The notes under the pieces are model-generated. The model did not search any database, was not told the DNA's origin, and saw only the letters and a program-made list of their open reading frames with translations. From Pseudoramibacter faecis (GTDB lineage: Bacteria; Bacillota; Clostridia; Eubacteriales; Eubacteriaceae), in the NCBI RefSeq assembly GCF_036289405.1, contig NZ_JAYFFI010000004.1, forward strand, positions 57,737 to 121,736: a stretch of 64,000 bases of DNA, given 5' to 3'. Numbering within the stretch: the first letter of the stretch is position 1; every line of letters starts with the position of its first letter. The position numbers and the translations under genes are program-made. Shown here in pieces: positions 16,799 to 26,636 of the stretch.

Positions 16799-16841
16799 AA
16801 AAACAGGCGGCGTTACCAGTGATAACGCCGCCTGTTTTTAT
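16799..16841. terminator. Strong bidirectional terminator (copy 2)
   Basis: Hairpin AAAACAGGCGGCGTTA / TAACGCCGCCTGTTTT with T-runs on both sides. It ends both the gat operon and the CoA-transferase gene and is homologous to 8770-8810. Confidence 0.9.
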
Positions 16842-16853
16842 TTTGGCTTTCTT

Positions 16854-18953
16854 TTATTCGTCCTCAGGAATCAAACCGACCGTTTTCGCTTCCTTCGTCA
16901 ATTGTTCCCTGAAATCCGGGTGCGCAATCGCGATCAGTGCTTTGGCCCGCTCTTTGATAGGCTTGTTGTGCAAATCGGCCACCCCGTACTCCGTCACCAC
17001 ATACATTACGCAAGAGCGCGGCGTCGTGACGGCCTGTCCCGGGGGCAGTGTGAGACTGATCGTCGAGCTCACGGCGCCGTCTTTGTTTTCATTGGTCGAT
17101 TTCAGGCACAGAAAACTTTGCCCGCCCTTGGAGATAGAGGCTGCCAGCACATAATCGAGCTGTCCGCCGGTGCACGAAAATTATCTGTGCCCGATGGACT
17201 CCGACCCCACTTGACCGGTCAGATCGACCATCAAACAGGAATTAATGGAGACAAAGTTATCCTTTGCCCCGGCCACCGAGGGAATGTTGATATAGCTGAT
17301 GTCGCCCAATTCCGGCACCCCGGATTTGCACCAATCGTAGACCTCATTAGAGCCCAGACCGAAGCCGCCGAGCACGCGGTCGCCGTCGATGACGCCTTTT
17401 TTATAAAGGTACGCCATGGAGTCTGTCAGCATTTCCGTGTGGACGCCAATGTGTTTGCGATCGACCAGCGAATAGGCGATCGCGTTGGCAATGCCCCCCA
17501 GTCCCACCTGCAGCGTACAGCCATCCTTGATGTGCGGTACGATGTAAGACGCGATTTTTTCATCGATCTCGGTAACCGGCGGCTGTTTTAATTCTGCCAG
17601 CGGATGGTCACAGCGGCAGATGGCGTCCACATCCCTGACATTGATGCAACTATCCTTGCCACGGACTTTCCCTTGGTACTTATTGATCTGAACAATTTTT
17701 TTCGTCGCGTATTCTGCTACCATTCCGTCCCAAGCCACATCGATGGGCCCATAATACATATTGCCGTCTTCATCCGGTTCGGACACTTCGACAAAAAGCG
17801 TGTTGACATGATACTCGTCGCGCAAGGCCGGTCCGGACTGGGAGAAATGAACGGAGTTAACCGCCGTATTGCCTTCCTTAAACATTTTTCGTTCCACAGG
17901 GCCAAAGAAGAAAGAATGTCCGTTAAGATGGCCTTTAAATTCACCCGACATGTATCGGTGTGGCTGACAGGCCAAACAATTGACCACTTCGACATTTTCT
18001 AATTCATCTTTGCGATCCGCCAGGGCATCCAGCATTTGAATCGGGTTGTTGCAGAAAGTGCCGACCCACAACACATCACCGCTTTCAATTAATCCGGCGG
18101 CATCCTTGACGCTCATGAATTTGGCTTCGTAAGCGGCTTTCCAATTGTCCGGCGCCGGCGCCTCCCCTTTAAACTGCGCTTTCCGTTTTTCCATAAAGGC
18201 CCGAACGCCCTCTTTAAAATCAGCTGAAGCCGCACATTCACGCTGCGCCGGCACCTCTGCTTCCTCCAAAAAACGTTGATAATCGCCAAAACTTGCTGCA
18301 TAAATTTCACGCTTAATATTTTTATACGACAGCAGCGGCCCCTTTGCCAATTGACGGGCGAATGCCATTGTTTCTGCTTCCAGAGCGTCCTTGGGAACGA
18401 CCTTATAGACAATCCCCAAGTATTTGGCTTCTTCCGCCGATAAAGGTCTGCCAGTCGCACAAAGCGTCATCGCACGTTTTTCACCCAATTGCCTTGCCAG
18501 CAGATACGCGCCGCCCGTATCAGGCACCAATCCAAGATTGACAAAAGCCATGATAAATTTGGCGTTATCCGCGCACACAATAAAATCAGCCGCCAGAGCC
18601 AAACTGGCACCGGCCCCGGCCGCGGCGCCGCTGACCGAGGCAATCATCATTTTACTGGATTTCTTGATCGCCACTGCGATTTGATCGACCTTAGTAATTA
18701 AATCATCAAGATTGACTGATCCCCCCGCTTCCATCAATTTGTAAAAATAGCCAATGTCGCCACCGGCGGAAAAAGCTTTTGGCAATCCCTTTAAAACGAT
18801 CACTTTAACAGCGGCATCATTTTCGGCTTTGTCGAGCAAAAAAATCAGTTCATCTGCCATTTGCTCATCAATGGCATTAATGTTTTCGGCATAACCCATT
18901 GAAATGACTGCAATGCCATCGACAATATCGTAAGAAATTTTCCGCAGTTCCAT
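16854..18953 (-). pseudogene. Crotonase-CoA transferase fusion interrupted by in-frame TAA
   Basis: One minus-strand frame of 700 codons. Residues 1-260 are an enoyl-CoA hydratase/isomerase (crotonase) domain with AFSAGGDI, SGAAAGAGASLALAAD oxyanion-hole residues and LGLVPDTGG. Residues 273 onward form a 4-hydroxybutyrate/butyryl-CoA:acetate-type CoA-transferase with the catalytic glutamate in GVHTEMLTDS near residue 515. Codon 591 is TAA (17181-17183), where relatives would be expected to have a glutamine or similar; the same frame then runs 109 more codons to TAA at 16854 with strong family similarity. A single C-to-T change would explain it. A shortened 590-residue protein lacking the transferase C-terminus may still be made, so the crotonase half could stay active. 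Start follows GGGGAGG. No shift of frame is involved. Confidence 0.85.
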
Positions 18954-18956
18954 TTG

Positions 18957-19276
18957 ATCCTCCCCGTTCTCTCATCAAATTGCCAAAATTTTATTCTACC
19001 CTCCCTTCGTACTTAGATATAATTTTACTTTACTTATATAATAATCTTTTTGCACCTCATTGCCCTTAATTTTCGCAGTTTATTAAGTCTAAATTTATTT
19101 ATTATTTTTTAAGGTTGCCTCGCTGCCGACTAAAGTTTCCGGACGTACATCCCATCAAACCATCGGATGCAGCCCTACGCCAGCCATGATTGATCGCAGC
19201 TTCAAAAACATCTAAAATACACGATCTAAAACTGCCGAACCCCATTTTAATTTTCTTATTTTATCCGTTTAAACTA
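18957..19276. other. Intergenic region without recognised gene
   Basis: AT-rich stretch between the divergent crotonase fusion and glpA-like genes. I see no supported reading frame or RNA motif. It must contain the promoter of the minus-strand gene. Confidence 0.5.
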
Positions 19277-19323
19277 TTGAAAAATCTTTCGATATTTCAA
19301 CTAAAAGCGTTCACGATTACAAT
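19277..19323 (+). promoter_or_regulatory. Operator-like inverted repeat and promoter of the GlpA-like operon
   Basis: Arms TTGAAAAATC and GATATTTCAA (nine of ten pairs) at 19277-19300 overlap the -35 region of a plausible -10, TACAAT, at 19318-19323. The CTTTCGATA core resembles the palindrome at 26665-26684, suggesting the same regulator, probably the SorC protein. Confidence 0.45.
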
Positions 19324-19364
19324 ATGAGTTAACAAAATTTTATATAAAGGGAGGTGCGTGCACC

Positions 19365-20816
19365 ATGTTGGATATCGTCATCATCGGTGCCGGCGTCACC
19401 GGCTGCTGTATCGCCAGAGAATTATCCCGATACCATGCAAAAATCTGCGTTCTTGAAAAGGGCGATGATGTCGCCTCCGGCACATCCAAAGCCAATAGCG
19501 GTGTTATTCACTCGGGCTTTGATGCAAGGCCCGGAACCTTGATGGCTAAACTCAATGTCGAAGGCAATCATCTCATGTGGCAAAGAGCCAAAGCACTCGA
19601 CTTCCCCGTTAAACAAAACGGCGCTCTGGTGGTTTGTACCGAGCCGACAGAGCGCGGTCATTTGGATGTGCTGCTGGATCAGGCGCATCAGAACGGCGTT
19701 CCCGATGTGCGCATTCTCGAACGGCGCGAAGTTCTCGCCATGGAGCCCAATCTGACCGATAAGACCGTGGCCGCCCTTTACGCGCCCACCGGCGGCGTCA
19801 TCAGTCCCTTTGGTCTCGCCATTGCCATGGGCGAAAACGCCAACGTCAACGGTGTCGATTTTCGATTTGAAACCGAAGTCACCAAAATCATACCGACGGC
19901 AGGCGGTTACCATTTGGAAACCACCCAGGGACCCATCGAAGCCAAGGCCGTCGTCAACGCGGCCGGCGTCTATGCCGACGTTTTTCACAACATGGTCAGC
20001 CGAAAAAAAATCCATATCACCGCGCGCAAAGGAGAATATTTGCTTTTCGATAAAGCGCTCGGCCATATTTTCACCGCTTCCGTCTTTCCATTGCCCGGCA
20101 AAATGGGCAAGGGCATCCTGACGGCGCCGACCATCGACGGCAATCTTTATGTCGGGCCGACAGCCGACGACGTCGACGACAAGGAAGGCGTTAACACCAC
20201 CCAGGAAATTCTTGAGCTTTTGGTTGACAAGGCCGAGACCGCCCATCTGTGCAGGCTGGATCTGCCGCTTAATAAAATCATCACCTCCTTCGCCGGCTTG
20301 CGCGCCCATGAAGACCATCACGAATTTATTGTCGAAGAGGTGCCCGACGCACCGTTTTTCTTCGATGCCGCCGGTATCGAATCGCCGGGGCTCACCAGCT
20401 CGCCCGCCATCGGGGTCATGTTGGCCGGGATGATCCGGGATCGCATGCACCTGAGCGCGAAGAAAAACTTCATCGCCACCCGAAAGGGCATCACGGACTT
20501 CGGCGCATTAAACGGCGACGAAAAGCGCGCCAAAATTGCCGAGGATCCATCCTTTGGTCAGATCGTCTGCCGCTGCGAAATGATCACGGAAGGGCAGATT
20601 AAAGAAGCCATCCACCGGCCGCTGGGCGCCCGCTCGATGGATGCTGTCAAACGCCGCACCCGCGCCGGCATGGGTCGTTGCCAAGCAGGATTCTGCACGC
20701 CGAAAACCATGGCGTTGCTGGCCCGGGAATGGGGCATCCCCATCACAGATATTACCAAAAAGGGCGGCCATTCCCAGATGCTCGTCGGCCACAGCAAAAC
20801 ATTTGCGGAGGCATAA
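19365..20816 (+). CDS. GlpA-like FAD-dependent glycerol-3-phosphate dehydrogenase family oxidoreductase
   Basis: FAD enzyme of 483 residues, related to anaerobic glycerol-3-phosphate dehydrogenase subunit A. The dinucleotide motif IVIIGAGVTGCCIAREL is at the N-terminus, and the DAO fold extends to about residue 370. A C-terminal BFD-like [2Fe-2S] domain shows CRCEMITEGQ near residue 403 and GRCQAGFC near residue 440. The start follows GGGAGGTG. It lies three bases upstream of the next gene and forms a GlpA-GlpB-DUF1667 triad with the following two. The kinase downstream is not a classic GlpK, so the substrate may be another polyol phosphate (inference). Confidence 0.85.
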   Translation: MLDIVIIGAGVTGCCIARELSRYHAKICVLEKGDDVASGTSKANSGVIHSGFDARPGTLMAKLNVEGNHLMWQRAKALDFPVKQNGALVVCTEPTERGHLDVLLDQAHQNGVPDVRILERREVLAMEPNLTDKTVAALYAPTGGVISPFGLAIAMGENANVNGVDFRFETEVTKIIPTAGGYHLETTQGPIEAKAVVNAAGVYADVFHNMVSRKKIHITARKGEYLLFDKALGHIFTASVFPLPGKMGKGILTAPTIDGNLYVGPTADDVDDKEGVNTTQEILELLVDKAETAHLCRLDLPLNKIITSFAGLRAHEDHHEFIVEEVPDAPFFFDAAGIESPGLTSSPAIGVMLAGMIRDRMHLSAKKNFIATRKGITDFGALNGDEKRAKIAEDPSFGQIVCRCEMITEGQIKEAIHRPLGARSMDAVKRRTRAGMGRCQAGFCTPKTMALLAREWGIPITDITKKGGHSQMLVGHSKTFAEA

Positions 20817-20818
20817 AA

Positions 20819-22093
20819 ATGAAGGCAAAACAGATCGTGATTATCGGCGGCGGTCCGGCGGGTCTCGCCGCGGCGGACGCCGCCTGGCAGGCCGGCGCCA
20901 AAGAGATTCTCATCGTCGAACGGGATGAACGCCTCGGCGGCATCCTCAATCAATGCATCCACAACGGCTTCGGCCTCCACACCTTCAAGGAAGAGCTTAC
21001 CGGTCCGGAATATGCCAAACGCTTTGAAAAGCGCATCCATGAAGAACCGGGCATCGAGATCTTGCTGAACACGATGGTCATCGATATCAGCGCCGGCCAC
21101 CGGGTCACCTGCATGAATCGGACGGGTGGCCTGTTCACCGTCGATGCCGGCGCGGTGATTTTAGCCATGGGCTGTCGGGAACGGCCGCGCGGTGCCCTCA
21201 ATATCCCGGGCTATCGCCCGGCGGGCATTTATACCGCCGGCACGGCCCAGCGCCTGGTGAACATGGAAGGGCTGATGCCCGGCCGCAAAGTGGTCATCCT
21301 CGGGTCCGGCGATATCGGGCTCATCATGGCCAGACGCCTGACCCTCGAAGGCGCTGACGTTCAGGTTGTCGCGGAGCTCATGCCTTTTTCCGGCGGTCTC
21401 AAGCGCAACATCGTTCAATGCCTGGATGATTACGGCATCCCGCTAAAACTCAGCCATACCGTCATCGATATCCGCGGACGCGAACGGGTGGAAGGCGTCA
21501 CCCTGGCGCAGGTGGATACTCACCTCAAACCCATCCCGGGCACCGAAATCGACTATGCCTGCGACACGCTCCTGCTCTCCTGCGGGCTCATTCCCGAAAA
21601 TGAGCTCTCGGAAAAAATCGGCGTCACCCTGGGCGCCGGCAACCACGGTCCCGTTGTGGACGAAAGCTTTGAAACCAGTGTCTCCGGCGTCTTTGCCTGC
21701 GGCAATGTGCTTCACGTTCACGATCTGGTGGATTACGTCTCGGAGGAAGCGGCCGCCGCCGGGCGCCATGCTGCCGCCTTTGCATCTGGGCAGCTCGCCT
21801 CCGGCGAGTCTCAAATCGCGGTGATTCCCGGCGAGGGCATAGGCTACACCGTGCCCATGCACATCGACCCCGCCCGCGTTCAGGATCACCTGGCCATTCG
21901 CTTCCGCGTGCGCGATGTTTATCAAGACTGCGCCGTCTGCCTGTATTTTGACGATACGTGCGTCCAGCGGCGCAAAAAACGCATTGTGGCTCCCGGCGAG
22001 ATGGAACAGATCCGGATCAAAGCAGACGCGCGCTCGGATAAACTGAAAAGCATTCGCATCGCCATCGAAAAAGCATCAGGAGGTTCGCGGTGA
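20819..22093 (+). CDS. FAD/NAD-dependent oxidoreductase, GlpB-like partner
   Basis: Pyridine nucleotide-disulfide-type flavoprotein of 424 residues. The FAD motif IVIIGGGPAGLAAADAA is at the N-terminus, and a second Rossmann motif VVILGSGDIGLIMARR lies near residue 160 for NAD(P). The late GVFACGNVLHVHDLV closes the FAD site. The last 60 residues are a small C-terminal domain. The true start is the ATG at 20819, seven bases after GGAGG. It probably passes electrons between the GlpA-like subunit and NAD or an electron carrier. It overlaps the DUF1667 gene by four bases, so translation is coupled. Confidence 0.87.
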   Translation: MKAKQIVIIGGGPAGLAAADAAWQAGAKEILIVERDERLGGILNQCIHNGFGLHTFKEELTGPEYAKRFEKRIHEEPGIEILLNTMVIDISAGHRVTCMNRTGGLFTVDAGAVILAMGCRERPRGALNIPGYRPAGIYTAGTAQRLVNMEGLMPGRKVVILGSGDIGLIMARRLTLEGADVQVVAELMPFSGGLKRNIVQCLDDYGIPLKLSHTVIDIRGRERVEGVTLAQVDTHLKPIPGTEIDYACDTLLLSCGLIPENELSEKIGVTLGAGNHGPVVDESFETSVSGVFACGNVLHVHDLVDYVSEEAAAAGRHAAAFASGQLASGESQIAVIPGEGIGYTVPMHIDPARVQDHLAIRFRVRDVYQDCAVCLYFDDTCVQRRKKRIVAPGEMEQIRIKADARSDKLKSIRIAIEKASGGSR

Positions 22094-22461
22094 CAACGAC
22101 AGAAAAAACCGTTACCTGCATCGGCTGCCCCTTGGGCTGTCCGGTTACGGCCACGATTGAACGCGGCATCGTTACCGCCGTCCGCGGCAACACCTGCCCC
22201 CGAGGCGAAGCCTATGCGCGCACGGAAGTCACTCATCCGATGCGCGTCGTAACGAGCACGGTTCGCGTGCGAAGCGGCGATCTACCGGTGGTCTCTGTGA
22301 AAACCGCCGACGAAATCCCCAAGGAAAAAATTCGCGCCTGCATGGCAGCCCTGCAGCCCATTTGTGTGAACGCCCCGGTTCGCGAAGGTCAAATCATTCT
22401 GCGAAACATCGCCGGCACTTCAGTCGATATCGTCGCCACCAAAGATATCGCCGCAGTATAA
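22090..22461 (+). CDS. DUF1667 iron-sulfur-type small subunit
   Basis: A 123-residue protein that begins with GTG at 22090, overlapping the previous stop. The N-terminus has CIGCPLGCPV (residues 11-20) followed by NTCPRGEAYA near residue 37, the cysteine pattern of the DUF1667 family that goes with GlpA/GlpB-like flavoproteins in clostridia. It probably binds a metal or cluster and acts as a third subunit, in place of GlpC. The start codon choice is set by the coupling and the AGGAGG just upstream. Confidence 0.85.
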   Translation: MTTTEKTVTCIGCPLGCPVTATIERGIVTAVRGNTCPRGEAYARTEVTHPMRVVTSTVRVRSGDLPVVSVKTADEIPKEKIRACMAALQPICVNAPVREGQIILRNIAGTSVDIVATKDIAAV

Positions 22462-22510
22462 AATCGCCCGGCTCAATGCATTCAAGTCATTGGAGACAAA
22501 GGAGAAAAAA

Positions 22511-24079
22511 ATGGCTGAAAAAAGATACGTTGTCGGTGTCGACATGGGCACCACCAGCACCAAAACCGTCGTGTTTAATTTTGAAGGCGAGGCCATGGGC
22601 TATGGTCAAAAGCTGAACCCGCTGATTTATCCCGGTGTCGGGCGCGTGGAATGCGACGGCCCCTCGATGATTCAAACGCTTTATGACACCTGCAAAGAGG
22701 CCGTCACGAGCAGCGGTGTCGATCCGAAAGCAATCGCAGCGGTCAGCTTTGATATGTTCCGCTGCACCATGGTCACCCGCGACAAGAACGGCGGCTTCAC
22801 CACGCCGATCATCATCTGGCAGGATCTTCGCGGCGCCGAAATGATGCCGGCCATGGAGCGCATGCTCGCCGATCACGGCATGACCACCGACGATCTTTAC
22901 GACCTCTGCGGCATGCCCCTCGGCGGCGTGAACCCGTCTACCAAGCTGCAGTGGGTCAAAAAGCACCTGCCCGAAGCCTACGGCAACGCCGTCCGCATTC
23001 ACACCATGATGGGCCTCATGACCAAAGCCTTCGGCGCCGAAGATTATTACGACGATATCGACGATACGCCCTGGCTGCAGCTCAACGGACAGGATTTTCA
23101 GTACAGCAACAAACTCTGCGACGCCTTTGAGGTGGATAAAGGCAGGCTCGCCCCTTTAAGACGCTGTGGCGAAATCATCGGCGAGGTTTCCGCCGATGTG
23201 GCCGAAAAAACCGGGCTGGCCGTGGGCACGCCATTGGTCATGGGCAGCGGCGATCAGCAGATCGGCTGTCTGGCCAACGGCTGCATTCCGGAAGGCATCG
23301 GTTATTATTGCGGCGGCACGGCCGGGATCGCCGCCGGCAAATCCATGAAGTTTCTGCGCGATCCCAACCGCAAATGTTACGTTCTCGGCACGCCGGACGG
23401 CGGCTATGTGATGGAAGGCCAGGCCAACGCCGCTGGGTCCGCGTTCAAATGGTTTCGCACCGAAATCTGCAAGTCCGAAGATGTGGCCGCCCAGACCATC
23501 GGCTTAAGCGTCTACGATTTTCTCACCCACGAAGCCAAGAAATCGTTGCCCGGCTCCAACGGTCTCTTCTTCCTGCCTTATCTGCAGGGCGCCAACACCC
23601 CGCATTATGAAGCCAATGCCCGCGGCACGCTCACCGGCATGACCTTTGCCCATACCCGTGCCGATATCGTTCGCGCCGTGATGGAAGGCATTTGCTTTGA
23701 CGCCCGGGATATGCTTGACGCCATGGTGGCCGGCAATGTGCCGGACTATCAAACGGTGCGGCTCTCCGGCGGCATCGCCCGTTCCGATTATTGGTGCCAG
23801 ATGCAGGCGGATATTTACAACCGTCCCTGCGAAACCGTTGCCGAAGAAGAGGCCACGGCACTGGGATGCGCCATGGTCGCGGCCGTCGGCGCCGGCATTT
23901 ATCGCGACTTTAATGAAGCCGCCGACCATATGGTCAAAGTTACCAGACACTATGAACCAAATCCCAACGCGACTCAACGCTACGAGGATGCTTATCAAAC
24001 TTGGCATCAGGTTTATCACGGTCTTTCCGGACAGGCTTTCAATGCCGTTAAGGATTATCAGGAAAAATATCGCGATTAA
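22511..24079 (+). CDS. FGGY-family carbohydrate kinase
   Basis: Two-domain sugar or polyol kinase of 522 residues. The phosphate-binding motif GVDMGTTSTKTVVF is at the N-terminus. IIIWQDLRG near residue 102 and GSGDQQIGCLANG near residue 250 line the active site, and GGTAGIAAGKS near residue 271 and the LSGGIARSDYW adenine-site motif near residue 418 follow. It is not a canonical glycerol kinase and not the same subgroup as the xylulokinase-like gene at 28142. Substrate unknown; it is placed after the GlpA-like triad, so product and substrate of these enzymes are probably linked. Start at 22511 after GGAG. Confidence 0.85.
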   Translation: MAEKRYVVGVDMGTTSTKTVVFNFEGEAMGYGQKLNPLIYPGVGRVECDGPSMIQTLYDTCKEAVTSSGVDPKAIAAVSFDMFRCTMVTRDKNGGFTTPIIIWQDLRGAEMMPAMERMLADHGMTTDDLYDLCGMPLGGVNPSTKLQWVKKHLPEAYGNAVRIHTMMGLMTKAFGAEDYYDDIDDTPWLQLNGQDFQYSNKLCDAFEVDKGRLAPLRRCGEIIGEVSADVAEKTGLAVGTPLVMGSGDQQIGCLANGCIPEGIGYYCGGTAGIAAGKSMKFLRDPNRKCYVLGTPDGGYVMEGQANAAGSAFKWFRTEICKSEDVAAQTIGLSVYDFLTHEAKKSLPGSNGLFFLPYLQGANTPHYEANARGTLTGMTFAHTRADIVRAVMEGICFDARDMLDAMVAGNVPDYQTVRLSGGIARSDYWCQMQADIYNRPCETVAEEEATALGCAMVAAVGAGIYRDFNEAADHMVKVTRHYEPNPNATQRYEDAYQTWHQVYHGLSGQAFNAVKDYQEKYRD

Positions 24080-24096
24080 AACCAACAATCCACATA

Positions 24097-24134
24097 AAAA
24101 ACAGGTATTTCGTGCTGGAAATACCTGTTTTTTC
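24097..24134. terminator. Bidirectional terminator
   Basis: Arms AACAGGTATTT and AAATACCTGTT with A/T runs on both sides, between the convergent kinase and SorC genes. Confidence 0.85.
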
Positions 24135-24143
24135 TTCCTATGC

Positions 24144-25124
24144 TCATGCAATGAACTGATTCAGCAGTCCCTTGGCCAAAAATTGATCGATGATTAACAC
24201 ATCAACCAGCTGACCGTTAAGCAGTGCCTGAATCGAAGTTACTTTTTCTGTTCCTGAAGCAACCACAATTTTTGTCGGAATCCGGCGATAGGCGCCCAAA
24301 GGGATCGAGTATGTCCGGTCTTTTAAATCCGTATCGCATTCGCGCCCGCTGTAATTAATAAAACGCAGTAAGATGTCACAATACGCCTGACTTTGAATTA
24401 GCGTTCGGAGTTCATCTTCTTTCAGATATTGGGTGGTCGCCAAAAGCGAACGCACTTCCGGATAGAAAGAGCCGACGCCGCTGACAGAAATCGTGATGCG
24501 GCCAAAAATATCCTGAATTTTCTGATAATGGTCTGTTTTGCGAAGAGCATCCATTTCTTCTTGTGTTAACAATCCGCTGCGCTTAATCGAAATATTCTGC
24601 CCGCCAAAGGCCATCGCTGCCCGTTTGACCAGCGTCTGCACCGCCAATTTGGGATCACAATCCGCGATGCTGCCGTGCAGGGTCACGATTTTGGCTCCCT
24701 TGCGCCGGCACGGATTAAGGTATTGAATCAAATGATACATCGTTCCGCCCCAGGCCAGACCGGCAATATCCTCGTCTGTGATCATCCGCTGCAGATAGCG
24801 CGCGCCTTCCAAAGCCACTTGTTTTTTGACCGCGGCTAAATCCGGCACCTGGCCCTTCTCCGTATCAATCGGCGACACCAGCACATCCACCAATTGGTAT
24901 TTTTGCTGAATGGTTCGTGCGAGTTGGATGCATTCCAGCGACGGCTGTGCCATTTGAAAAGTAATGATCTGCTCTTTTTCCGCGCGCTTTAACAATCGCG
25001 ACACAGTTGATTGCGAAATGTTGAGTTTTTGAGCAATGCATGCCACCGCTTCCCTTTCGTAATAATATCGATAGGCCACCTCATTAACCAGACAAGTCGA
25101 TTGGTTATACACTTCGCTTTTCAT
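24144..25124 (-). CDS. SorC/DeoR-family sugar-binding transcriptional regulator
   Basis: Repressor-type protein of about 326 residues. An N-terminal helix-turn-helix near residues 20-50 (ACIAQKLNISQSTVSRLL) is joined to a SorC sugar-phosphate effector domain (LAWGGTMYHLI near residue 125, KIVVASGTEKVTSI near the end). The ATG at 25139 lies before the GGGGGA site, so the ATG at 25124 is preferred. It sits between the two halves of the catabolic cluster and is the best candidate for binding the inverted repeats at 19277 and 26665. The effector is presumably a phosphorylated intermediate of the pathway. Confidence 0.88.
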   Translation of the reverse strand: MKSEVYNQSTCLVNEVAYRYYYEREAVACIAQKLNISQSTVSRLLKRAEKEQIITFQMAQPSLECIQLARTIQQKYQLVDVLVSPIDTEKGQVPDLAAVKKQVALEGARYLQRMITDEDIAGLAWGGTMYHLIQYLNPCRRKGAKIVTLHGSIADCDPKLAVQTLVKRAAMAFGGQNISIKRSGLLTQEEMDALRKTDHYQKIQDIFGRITISVSGVGSFYPEVRSLLATTQYLKEDELRTLIQSQAYCDILLRFINYSGRECDTDLKDRTYSIPLGAYRRIPTKIVVASGTEKVTSIQALLNGQLVDVLIIDQFLAKGLLNQFIA

Positions 25125-25185
25125 AAAACATTCCCCCATCTGATTCTATTTGCTTTATTATAAACCATCACCTTTAATTTATAAC

Positions 25186-25224
25186 GCAAAAAAATAAAGC
25201 GCAGCCCCGTTAAGCTGCACTTTA
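25186..25224 (-). terminator. Terminator of the RuBisCO-like gene
   Basis: Minus-strand hairpin AAAGTGCAG / CTGCGCTTT followed by ATTTTTTT. Confidence 0.8.
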
Positions 25225-25257
25225 TGCCTCATCTTAAATTATCTGATGCACACGGAT

Positions 25258-26580
25258 TTATCCTTTCAGATCAAAGATCCCGCCTTTGGCTTCTTCATAA
25301 ATTCCCCAGGCATCAATCGCCGCCTTCAGTTCTTTATTTTCCGGCTTTCCGGCGGCATCTTTCAAGGCAACGCCGTTCATCACCTCATCAATGCCCTGGC
25401 GGAAGGCTCTGGCCCCGGCGGCCGGTCCCATCGGGTGACCGTGGATGGCGCCGCCGGCCGCAATCATCACATCGTTGCCGAACTTTTTAATCATATCTTC
25501 CAGATGACCTTGGGTGGTGCCGCCGCCGGGCATCGGGAAGACCGGCTTGATGCCGCCGAGGGGCTGCAGCATTTTGTAGCCCACCGAGATAAAGGTATCC
25601 ATCTGCATCGGGAACTTGCCATAGGGCGTGAGGGCGATGATCATGTCGGTCCCGGCAATTCTCGGCAAAACCGCCCCGATCAAATTGGCGCTCATGCCGG
25701 ACCACGGCGATTCATAAACCGCACCGGTATAATCCGAGTGCCCTAAAATCGGCACGTTGATGCGATCGTCTTCGGCCAGCATCCGCGTCGCGTCGAGCCC
25801 GATGGTATTATAGTTGACCAGCAGGCAATTGGCGCCGTTTTTAATCGCCGTCAGCGCATTGTCGATCAGATTTTCGGTCCGATCGGTGATATTAAAGGCA
25901 TAGAGGGTTTTTTCGCCTTTTTTCTGGTCTGCCCGGGTGATGGCTTCCATCACCGCCTGAACCCGATCTTCCAGCGGGCAGAAATCCGGATTAGAGCACA
26001 GCTCGTCGTCTTTGATGATGTCGACGCCGCCGACGGCCGCTTCATAGGCCAGTTTAGCTGTTTCCTTCGGGCTCAGGCCGATGCAGGGTTTAATCATATT
26101 GTTGAGCAGCGGCCGATCCTGAACGCCTAAGAGATCGCGGATCCCTTGAACGCCGAATTTCGGCCCTTTAAATTGGCCCAAGAACGTTTTCGGAAATTCC
26201 AGATCCAGGAGTTTAACCTTGCCGGAGCTGGAAATATTCCCAATGACCGTCGAAAGCATCATGGCAAACGAAGGGCCGAAGTTGGTCGCCGGGAACGCCA
26301 CCCTTAAAATAAAATGCCGTTCTGTCACCTCTTCCGGAATCCCACACTGATAAGCCGGCGCTTCATAAACGCCGATGATGCGCGCCATCGCCCGATTTCG
26401 CACTTCTTCCGTTTCGCCGGGAACCTTCAGCCAGGTGCCGCAGCTTTGTTCGACCGCCATGGCCGCCCCGAATTTTAACGCATTGGTGCTGCGGCCGGTC
26501 GCGCAATAATACGTTGCGATAACATAATGATCATCTCTCAAATTTTCCGGATACTGAACAGCAATTGGATCGATATACAT
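25258..26580 (-). CDS. RuBisCO-like protein (form IV large-subunit homologue)
   Basis: A 440-residue protein of the RuBisCO large-chain superfamily. The lysine-carbamate/metal motif is kept as GGVDIIKDDEL near residue 192 (Lys, Asp, Glu). The first catalytic loop reads NMIKPCIGLSP near residue 167, so the second lysine of KPKxG is replaced. The loop-6 region is PMPGGGTTQGH instead of the KLEGE type, and GGAIHGHPMGPAAGARA follows near residue 385. These changes mean no ribulose bisphosphate carboxylation is expected. Known RuBisCO-like proteins act as enolases or isomerases in methionine salvage or as decarboxylating enzymes in branched-sugar acid (apionate) breakdown. An in-frame ATG at 26607 is upstream of the AAAAGGAG site; 26580 is the likely start. 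Divergent from 26769. Confidence 0.92.
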   Translation of the reverse strand: MYIDPIAVQYPENLRDDHYVIATYYCATGRSTNALKFGAAMAVEQSCGTWLKVPGETEEVRNRAMARIIGVYEAPAYQCGIPEEVTERHFILRVAFPATNFGPSFAMMLSTVIGNISSSGKVKLLDLEFPKTFLGQFKGPKFGVQGIRDLLGVQDRPLLNNMIKPCIGLSPKETAKLAYEAAVGGVDIIKDDELCSNPDFCPLEDRVQAVMEAITRADQKKGEKTLYAFNITDRTENLIDNALTAIKNGANCLLVNYNTIGLDATRMLAEDDRINVPILGHSDYTGAVYESPWSGMSANLIGAVLPRIAGTDMIIALTPYGKFPMQMDTFISVGYKMLQPLGGIKPVFPMPGGGTTQGHLEDMIKKFGNDVMIAAGGAIHGHPMGPAAGARAFRQGIDEVMNGVALKDAAGKPENKELKAAIDAWGIYEEAKGGIFDLKG

Positions 26581-26636
26581 ACTTTGTCTCCTTTTTAATT
26601 TCCGCACACAATTGCGCTTTTTTCTGCTTATCTTTA

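Noticed and set aside
22511..24079. Calling this gene glpK
   Set aside because: The N-terminal and active-site motifs do not match canonical glycerol kinase; only the GlpA-like neighbours suggest glycerol.
25258..26580. Genuine RuBisCO (form III)
   Set aside because: The catalytic lysine loops are replaced, and no ribose-1,5-bisphosphate isomerase or AMP phosphorylase gene is nearby.
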